A stretch of DNA of 64,000 nucleotides from Koleobacter methoxysyntrophicus (GTDB taxonomy: Bacteria; Bacillota; Thermosediminibacteria; Koleobacterales; Koleobacteraceae): NCBI RefSeq assembly GCF_017301615.1, contig NZ_CP059066.1, positions 2,492,888-2,556,887 of the forward strand, read 5' to 3'. The position numbers were made by a program, and so were the translations under genes. Below, piece after piece: positions 58,415-64,000 of the stretch; position 1 is the first letter of the stretch; the number at the start of each line of letters is the position of its first letter. A model generated the notes under the pieces. The model was not told where the DNA came from. It made no database searches and saw only the letters and a list, made by a program, of their open reading frames with translations.

Positions 58415-59665
58415 ATGAAAAAGGCTATAGCTGTAATTGGTGGAGGTGCTGCAGGAATGATTGCAGCAGGACGGGGGGCAGAATTAGGAGCTGAAGTGCA
58501 TCTGTTTGAGAGAAACGGTATATTAGGGAAAAAATTACTGATTTCAGGTAAAGGTCGGTGCAATTTAACCAATAACTCAGATATAGAAGAAATTATTTCT
58601 AACCTACCGGGAAATGGTTCCTTTTTATACAGTTCTTTATACAAGTTTTCGAATAAGGATTTAATAAATTTTTTTAATTCCTTAGGCCTGAAAACAAAAG
58701 TCGAGAGGGGACAGCGTGTTTTTCCGAAAACTGATAAATCTTCTCATGTTGTAAAGGCTCTTGAAGCTTATATGAGAAAAAATGGGGTTGATGTACACCT
58801 AGGTCAAAGGGTTAAAGATATTTTAATAAATAGAGGAGAGGTTTCCGGTATTAGATTGTTTAGCGGCCAAATTTTAACATTTACAAAAGTAATTTTAGCT
58901 ACCGGTGGTTTATCATATCCTCAAACGGGTTCTAGTGGGGACGGATACCATATTGCAGAGAAGCTAGGCCATACGATTATTCCGCTAAAGCCATCTTTAG
59001 TTCCTCTTTGTACTGAAGAAGACTGGGTTAAACGACTACAGGGTTTAACATTAAAAAACACTCTTGTTTCGGCCTATTACAAGAATAAAAAAATTAGTGA
59101 AGAATTTGGAGAACTTCTATTTACTCATTTCGGAGTTTCAGGCCCTGTTATATTAACCATGAGCCGGGAGATTGTAAAATATTTAAGCAAAGGTAAAGTT
59201 AATTTAAAAATAAATCTAAAACCCGCTCTAACATGGGAGCAGCTGGATAACAGACTTCAAAGAGATTTCGCAAAATATTCACGCAAATTATTCAAAAATG
59301 GATTGAATGATTTATTACCTTTAAAACTTATACCTGTTATAATACAATTGTCCAATATTCCTTCCGAAAAACCTATAAATCAAATAACAAAAGAAGAGAG
59401 AAGGGCTTTACTAGAAACTTTAATGAATCTGCCATTAACTATAATTAAACATAGACCCATTGAAGAAGCAATAGTAACAATGGGCGGTATCTCAACAAAA
59501 GAAATAGATCCAAATACCCTTGAATCAAAAATAATTAAAGGGCTTTACTTTGCCGGTGAAATTATCGATATTGATGGTTTTACCGGAGGATATAATCTCC
59601 AAGCAGCATTTTCAACCGGCTATGCTGCTGGTACGGCCAGCGCATCTGAAATTGTTAATGAATAA
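58415..59665 (+). CDS. HI0933/BaiN-type NAD(P)/FAD-dependent oxidoreductase
   Basis: This encodes 416 residues. FAD motif 'IAVIGGGAAGMIAAGRGAEL', 'LLISGKGRCNLTNNSDI' (family mark), 'VILATGGLSYPQTGSSGDGY' and 'GLYFAGEIIDIDGFTGGYNL' are all present. It is a conserved flavoprotein family next to cmk/plsC in many Clostridia; BaiN is a bile-acid member, but the usual substrate is not settled. The ATG follows GCGGAGGG. Confidence 0.88.
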   Translation: MKKAIAVIGGGAAGMIAAGRGAELGAEVHLFERNGILGKKLLISGKGRCNLTNNSDIEEIISNLPGNGSFLYSSLYKFSNKDLINFFNSLGLKTKVERGQRVFPKTDKSSHVVKALEAYMRKNGVDVHLGQRVKDILINRGEVSGIRLFSGQILTFTKVILATGGLSYPQTGSSGDGYHIAEKLGHTIIPLKPSLVPLCTEEDWVKRLQGLTLKNTLVSAYYKNKKISEEFGELLFTHFGVSGPVILTMSREIVKYLSKGKVNLKINLKPALTWEQLDNRLQRDFAKYSRKLFKNGLNDLLPLKLIPVIIQLSNIPSEKPINQITKEERRALLETLMNLPLTIIKHRPIEEAIVTMGGISTKEIDPNTLESKIIKGLYFAGEIIDIDGFTGGYNLQAAFSTGYAAGTASASEIVNE

Positions 59666-59693
59666 GTTTAAATAATAAGTAGGGAGGAATATT

Positions 59694-60059
59694 ATGGTTA
59701 TTCGAGGAGTAAGGGGTGCTATAACGGTTAAGGAAAATTCATCAGAGGAAATAGTAGAAAAAACCAGAATACTTTTGGAAAAGATGGTACAAGCCAATAA
59801 TATTAAATTTCACGATATCTCGGCAATCTTCTTCTCTATGACCCCAGATTTAAATGCTGCTTTTCCTGCTCAAGCAGCAAGACATATGGGTATGAATTTA
59901 GTACCGTTAATGTGTTTTCAGGAGATTCCGGTTCCAGACGCATTAAGTAAATGCATAAGAATCCTATTGCTTTTTAATACAGACAAAACTATTGAAGAAA
60001 TAAATCATATTTATCTAGAAGGTGCTAAAATCTTGCGTCCAGATTTGCAACCCAGGTAG
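59694..60059 (+). CDS. aroH: Chorismate mutase, AroH type
   Basis: This encodes 121 residues. 'VIRGVRGAITVKENSSEEIV', 'ISAIFFSMTPDLNAAFPAQA' and 'VPLMCFQEIPVPDALSKCIR' match the monofunctional trimeric AroH enzyme (chorismate to prephenate). The ATG follows GTAGGGAGGAA. The last codons form part of a palindrome. Confidence 0.93.
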   Translation: MVIRGVRGAITVKENSSEEIVEKTRILLEKMVQANNIKFHDISAIFFSMTPDLNAAFPAQAARHMGMNLVPLMCFQEIPVPDALSKCIRILLLFNTDKTIEEINHIYLEGAKILRPDLQPR

Positions 60060-60070
60060 AAACCTGGGTT
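60049..60070 (+). repeat. Palindrome overlapping the aroH stop codon
   Basis: AACCCAGG / CCTGGGTT with a 6-nt loop containing the TAG stop. No T-run follows, so it is a weak terminator candidate or an mRNA 3'-end stabiliser. Confidence 0.5.
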
Positions 60071-60180
60071 AGTATCTGAATAACGTTCTTAAAGTAAAAA
60101 AGAGGAAACCACGGTGTTTTGGCGAATTATTATAAACAATTTATAAAATGGATTTGATTAAATGGGAGGCATCGTATTGT

Positions 60181-60828
60181 ATGAATATTGCTATTGATGG
60201 TCCCGCAGGAGCCGGTAAAAGTACTATTGCTAAAATTCTGGCAGAAAAGTTGGGCATGAACTATATAGATACCGGTGCTATGTATAGGGCAATAACTCTA
60301 AAGGCAATTGAAAACAATATCGACTTTAACGATGTATCTTCATTAATTAATCTTGTCAATAATACAGATATTAAAATATCTAATGGCAGAATATACCTGG
60401 ACAGCAAAGATGTAACAGATAAAATAAGGACCCCACTTGTTAGTCAGAAGGTATCGAAAATTGCTGCAATTTCTGAAATAAGGGAAAAAATGATATGTCT
60501 TCAGAGGGAATTGGCTGAAAATGGCAATGTGATTATGGATGGTAGGGACATAGGTACAGTTGTGCTGCCCAATGCCTCTTTAAAGTTTTTCATAACTGCA
60601 ACCGTTGAGGAAAGGGCAAAAAGACGTTTCTTAGAATTGAAGGCAAAGGGGTATGATGTTAATTATGATAATATCAAGAAAGAAATACTATCAAGGGACG
60701 AACAAGATATGAAGCGTAAAATTTCCCCTTTAAAGCTGGCAGAAGATGCAATAGTAATTGATACATCAAATAAAGAAATAGAAGAAATAATTCAAGAGAT
60801 ACTACAACAGCATATCACCAGGAGGTAA
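60181..60828 (+). CDS. cmk: Cytidylate kinase
   Basis: This encodes 215 residues. The P-loop is 'IAIDGPAGAGKSTIAKILAE', followed by 'YIDTGAMYRAITLKA', 'VIMDGRDIGTVVLPNA' and the lid 'RAKRRFLELKAKGYD'. It phosphorylates CMP and dCMP. I chose ATG 60181, since GGGAGG lies 11 bp upstream and the motif starts at once; 60148 is rejected. Confidence 0.96.
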   Translation: MNIAIDGPAGAGKSTIAKILAEKLGMNYIDTGAMYRAITLKAIENNIDFNDVSSLINLVNNTDIKISNGRIYLDSKDVTDKIRTPLVSQKVSKIAAISEIREKMICLQRELAENGNVIMDGRDIGTVVLPNASLKFFITATVEERAKRRFLELKAKGYDVNYDNIKKEILSRDEQDMKRKISPLKLAEDAIVIDTSNKEIEEIIQEILQQHITRR

Positions 60829-60833
60829 CCGAA

Positions 60834-61412
60834 ATGTTATATACAATCGGCAAAATTCTTTTTAGTATTATTTTTTCTCTATTGTTTAAGTGGGAAATAA
60901 CCGGTGCGGAAAACATCCCTGATAAAGGGCCTTTGATAATCTGCTCAAATCATATAAGCTGGTGGGATCCCCCATTGGTTGGTTGCAGTATAAAAAGAAG
61001 GATATATTTTATGGCAAAAGAGGAGCTTTTCAAAAATCCGATATTGGGGTATATATTAAAAGCAGTGGGGGCATTTCCTATAAAAAGGGGAGAAGCTGAT
61101 AGAAAAGCTATCAGGAAATCACTGGAGATTTTAGAGCAGGCAAAAGTTTTAGGCCTCTTCCCAGAAGGCACAAGAAGCAAGACAGGTGAACTACAAAAAC
61201 CGGAGCCAGGAGTTGCATTAATAGCTCTAAAATCAAATGCCCAGATTTTGCCTGTGGCAATTAAGGGCCCATATAAACTTTTTAAACCAGTCAAGGTTAT
61301 AGTAGGTAAGCCATATAGATTAAGTTATAGCGGAGGAAAGTTAACAACTCAGATCCTACAACAATATAGTAAACAGATAATGGAAAAAATAAAATTGTTA
61401 CTGGGAACTTGA
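60834..61412 (+). CDS. plsC: 1-acyl-sn-glycerol-3-phosphate acyltransferase
   Basis: This encodes 192 residues. The acyltransferase block NHISWWDPP has the NHxxxxD catalytic pattern; 'GAFPIKRGEADRKAI' and 'GLFPEGTRSKTG' follow. One N-terminal hydrophobic segment anchors it. It makes phosphatidic acid. It starts 5 bp after cmk, as in many Firmicutes. The 240-bp gap downstream, before ispH, is AT-rich and shows no clear feature. Confidence 0.93.
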   Translation: MLYTIGKILFSIIFSLLFKWEITGAENIPDKGPLIICSNHISWWDPPLVGCSIKRRIYFMAKEELFKNPILGYILKAVGAFPIKRGEADRKAIRKSLEILEQAKVLGLFPEGTRSKTGELQKPEPGVALIALKSNAQILPVAIKGPYKLFKPVKVIVGKPYRLSYSGGKLTTQILQQYSKQIMEKIKLLLGT

Positions 61413-61651
61413 AAGCAAAATATTTTTTAAAATATAAGAAGGAATTATAAATACAAATAGCGAATGGTTATTTAATATAGGTTTCTGCTTTTTGCAAATT
61501 CTAAACAACTAGTTGCTCTAATTTCCCCGTAAGATTTTCCTATTATATTGAAAAGCCTCTAATAAAGGTATGGAAAACTACAATTAGTTTCATACTAATA
61601 GTGGAAACGAAGTTTATTTTTAACTCGGAAAGGGTAAAAGGGGGGGAATTT

Positions 61652-63721
61652 TTGAATTTAATCTTAGCAGAACATGCTGGTTTCTGTTTTGGGGTGAAAA
61701 GGGCTTTAAATCTCTTAGAAGGAGCTTTAAACCAAAAAAAACCGATTTATACATTAGGGCCCCTCATCCATAATCCCCAGGTTGTTGAATATTTTAAAAA
61801 ACGCGGGGTAAAGGTTGTTGAAAATTTAAGCCAGATAAATAAACAGAATGCTGTTATTGTTTTTCGGACCCATGGAGTTAGCCCTGAAATCTTTTCAGAA
61901 GCCCGAGAAAGAGGGCTATCAATTATAGATGCAACATGTCCGTTTGTAAAAAGAGTCCAGAAAAAAGCAAGACAACTACTAAGACAAGGTTACCAGGTTA
62001 TAATTGTAGGTGATCCACTTCATCCGGAAGTTCAGGCTATTAACAGCTGGTGTGAAAATAAAGCTAAAATAGTAAATAATCAAGCAGATTTAAACAACCT
62101 TCATTTTTGCGATAAATTAGGAGTAGTATCCCAAACAACCACAAATAAAGATATATGGGCAAAAATTGTTGAAGATTTAAAACAAAAGTTCCCAGAGGCT
62201 AAGACCTTTAACACTATTTGCAATGCAACTAGTCAGCGGCAAAAAGCAGCAAAGGAGTTGGCATCTGCAGTCGATTTGATGATTGTTATAGGAGGATATA
62301 ATAGTTCAAATACCCGAAAACTTGCGGAGCTTTGCAAGAATATAGGAACAAAAACTTATCACATTGAAGAAGCAAAAGAATTAGACCCTGCATGGCTCAA
62401 AAAAGCAAAAAATGTAGGAATTACTGCGGGTGCTTCAACCCCTGATTGGATAATAAAGGAGGTAATAAGCAAAATGAAAGAGATTTCTGAAAAAGACCTT
62501 ATGGAGCACGAAACTCCTCAAGGAGGAGAAAATTTAAATAAGGAGGAAGCTGTTACAGGCCAAAACCAGGATTTAAAAGAAAAGTATGAAGAAACTTTTG
62601 TTACGCTTAAACCGGGTGAAGTCATAACAGGAACAGTAGTACAGGTAAATGAAAATGAAGTAATGGTAAATGTGGGTTATAAATCAGATGGTATAATTCC
62701 CCTTCACGAATTATCCGCCGAAAGTTTTGCCTCACCTGAAGAAATTGTAAAGAACGGCGATAAAATTGATGTCTATGTTTTAAAGATAGAAGATAAAGAG
62801 GGCAATTTAATACTATCTAAAAAAAGGGCAGATATTAAAAAGGCTTGGGATGAAATAGAAAATATATATCAAAACAAAGATGAAATAGAAGCGGAAGTGA
62901 CAGAACAAGTAAAAGGCGGTCTACTAGCAAATGTAAAAGGTTTAAGAGGCTTTATTCCAGCATCTCACGTTGCCCTGCATTATGTTCCTGACCTTGGTGA
63001 ATATATTGGGAAAAAATTGAAATTTAAGATAATAGAAGTAGATAAAAAGAAAAATAGAATAATACTATCCCATAAAATCGTAATGGAAGAAGAACAGGAA
63101 AGGAAGAGAAAAGAAACATGGGAAAGTATTAAGGAAGGTCAAATTATTAAAGGAAAAGTTCAGCGTTTAACGGATTTTGGAGCCTTTGTTGATGTTGGCG
63201 GAGTAGATGGATTAATTCATATATCCGAATTGTCATGGGGTGTTGTAAAAGAAGGAGATGAAATAGAGGTTAAGGTCCTCGGTGTTGATAGAGAGCGAGG
63301 TAGAATATCCTTAGGCCTTAAACAAATATTGCCTGATCCATGGGAAAATATAGAAGAGAAATACAAGATTGGTACAATTATTACCGGAAAAGTTGTTAAA
63401 TTGGTGAATTTTGGAGCTTTTGTTGAAGTAGAACCGGGGGTTGAAGGTTTGGTTCATATTTCGCAGATATCCCGCGAACATATAGCAAAACCTGAAGATG
63501 TGCTGGCTGTTGGCCAGGAAATCAAAGCAAAGATACTGGATATAACTCCTGAGGAACATAAAATGAGTTTAAGTATTAGAGAAGCAGAAGGTAGCGACTA
63601 TAATAGAAAACAAAACGAAACTGCAATCAACTCCGAAAAAAATGAGAGAAGCGGTGTTACTATTGGAGAAATGTTTGGAGATCTATTTGAAGAAACCCAA
63701 AAGGGTTTCCAGGAAGATTAA
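61652..63721 (+). CDS. ispH: Fusion of IspH (HMBPP reductase) and ribosomal protein S1
   Basis: This encodes 689 residues. IspH (1-285) has its three cluster cysteines in 'EHAGFCFGVKRAL', 'IDATCPFVKRVQKKA' and 'TICNATSQRQKAAKEL', plus 'FRTHGVSPEIF'. It makes IPP/DMAPP in the MEP pathway. Four S1 domains follow (about 320-660), for example 'GEVITGTVVQVNENEVMVNV', 'GKVQRLTDFGAFVDVGGVDG' and 'GKVVKLVNFGAFVEVEPGVE'. This fusion is common in Clostridia. I chose TTG 61652, after AAAGGGGGGGA; ATG 61601 adds 17 unrelated residues. Confidence 0.95.
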   Translation: MNLILAEHAGFCFGVKRALNLLEGALNQKKPIYTLGPLIHNPQVVEYFKKRGVKVVENLSQINKQNAVIVFRTHGVSPEIFSEARERGLSIIDATCPFVKRVQKKARQLLRQGYQVIIVGDPLHPEVQAINSWCENKAKIVNNQADLNNLHFCDKLGVVSQTTTNKDIWAKIVEDLKQKFPEAKTFNTICNATSQRQKAAKELASAVDLMIVIGGYNSSNTRKLAELCKNIGTKTYHIEEAKELDPAWLKKAKNVGITAGASTPDWIIKEVISKMKEISEKDLMEHETPQGGENLNKEEAVTGQNQDLKEKYEETFVTLKPGEVITGTVVQVNENEVMVNVGYKSDGIIPLHELSAESFASPEEIVKNGDKIDVYVLKIEDKEGNLILSKKRADIKKAWDEIENIYQNKDEIEAEVTEQVKGGLLANVKGLRGFIPASHVALHYVPDLGEYIGKKLKFKIIEVDKKKNRIILSHKIVMEEEQERKRKETWESIKEGQIIKGKVQRLTDFGAFVDVGGVDGLIHISELSWGVVKEGDEIEVKVLGVDRERGRISLGLKQILPDPWENIEEKYKIGTIITGKVVKLVNFGAFVEVEPGVEGLVHISQISREHIAKPEDVLAVGQEIKAKILDITPEEHKMSLSIREAEGSDYNRKQNETAINSEKNERSGVTIGEMFGDLFEETQKGFQED

Positions 63722-63750
63722 AAAGGGAGACGTTTCTCCCTTTTTATTTT
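63721..63750 (+). terminator. Intrinsic terminator after ispH-rpsA
   Basis: AAAAGGGAGA / TCTCCCTTTT with a 4-nt loop is followed by TATTTT. Confidence 0.85.
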
Positions 63751-63767
63751 AGGGGGGTATAAATAGA

Positions 63768-64000
63768 TTGGAAAAAAGAAAGCAAAGAAAATTGCAGCAT
63801 TTAGATCTATTTATTAAATTATTTGATAATAATAGACCGGATGTTTTTCAAAATTATAGTTTTGTTCACAATAGCCTTCCAGAATTATCTTTGTCTGATA
63901 TAGATTTAGGAACTTCCCTTTTTAATAATAAATTAAAAATTAATTCTCCTTTTATAATTAATGCGATAACGGGGGGAATAGAACAGGGGAAAGAAATAAA
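63768..64000 (+). CDS. fni: Type 2 isopentenyl-diphosphate delta-isomerase, N-terminal part (runs off the window)
   Basis: The frame starts with TTG 63768 after AGGGGGG and is open to the right edge (77 codons). 'RKQRKLQHLDLFIKLFDN', 'YSFVHNSLPELSLSDID' and 'SPFIINAITGGIEQGKEI' match the FMN-dependent Fni/IDI-2 family, which interconverts IPP and DMAPP. Its place after ispH makes sense. The catalytic part lies outside the window. Confidence 0.88.
   Translation, partial: MEKRKQRKLQHLDLFIKLFDNNRPDVFQNYSFVHNSLPELSLSDIDLGTSLFNNKLKINSPFIINAITGGIEQGKEI

Noticed and set aside
1-64000. CRISPR arrays, tRNA or rRNA genes, prophage
   Set aside because: No regularly spaced repeats, no tRNA-like cloverleaf with a conserved TTCRANY loop, no rRNA sequence and no phage structural genes were noticed on reading.

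Overview
The window comes from the chromosome of a low-GC, spore-forming, anaerobic Firmicute (class Clostridia). The sporulation genes (spo0A, spoIVB, spoIIM, spoIIAA-spoIIAB-sigF, a gerW/ytfJ homologue, dacF), the strongly AT-rich sequence, the G-rich ribosome binding sites, the IspH-ribosomal protein S1 fusion and the ferredoxin-linked 2-oxoacid oxidoreductase all fit. A member of the Thermoanaerobacterales/Thermosediminibacterales is my guess, but the sequence alone does not prove it. Nearly all genes are on the + strand.

Layout. 1-5.1 kb: nadK (3' part), argR, recN, spoIVB and spo0A, the common Clostridia order. 5.2-8.05 kb: a steA/steB-like cell-division pair and a MraY-like glycosyltransferase. 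8.1-16.6 kb: a sigma-54 activator, a -24/-12 promoter, then ptb-bcd-buk, a P-loop gene and a four-subunit 2-oxoacid:ferredoxin oxidoreductase. Together these would deaminate branched-chain amino acids, oxidise the keto acids to acyl-CoA and make ATP from the acyl-phosphate. 16.7-20.7 kb: DUF3866, a minus-strand mciZ-like microgene, nudF, an endonuclease-Q-like gene and spoIIM. 20.8-26.6 kb: xerD, deoB, punA, dacF and the spoIIA operon. 26.65-28.54 kb: an IS1634-like insertion sequence that has split the sigF terminator and left a 34-bp target duplication. 28.6-32.3 kb: a small membrane protein, dodecin and three genes of the 2-hydroxyacyl-CoA dehydratase activator type. 32.3-34.0 kb: a lysine riboswitch and lysA. 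34.1-41.7 kb: a DHH-CBS-nucleotidyltransferase fusion, an M50 peptidase, scpA/scpB, DUF2953, gerW, a MazG-like gene and a second DacF-type carboxypeptidase.

41.76-53.38 kb is the accessory region and the best candidate for an undescribed system. It encodes a conserved small protein, a Rid-family imine deaminase, an unassigned fold-type-I PLP enzyme, two FAD/Fe-S oxidoreductases each paired with a cysteine-rich PyrK-like protein, a regulator joining an unusual winged helix to an FCD domain, a split cobalamin-dependent aminomutase-like enzyme with its B12 domain moved to the N-terminus, a P-loop protein resembling a mutase reactivase, and a small NAD(P)-binding protein. The same 15-bp dyad lies in front of the first gene and in front of the mutase genes. 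I infer a B12-dependent route of amino-acid catabolism with its own regulator; the substrate is unknown.

53.4-64 kb: a pseudouridine synthase, a GNAT protein, speE-speB, a methyltransferase, an ABC ATPase with an extra C-terminal domain, an HI0933-type flavoprotein, aroH, cmk, plsC, ispH-rpsA and the start of a type 2 isopentenyl-diphosphate isomerase gene. No tRNA, rRNA or CRISPR array was seen.
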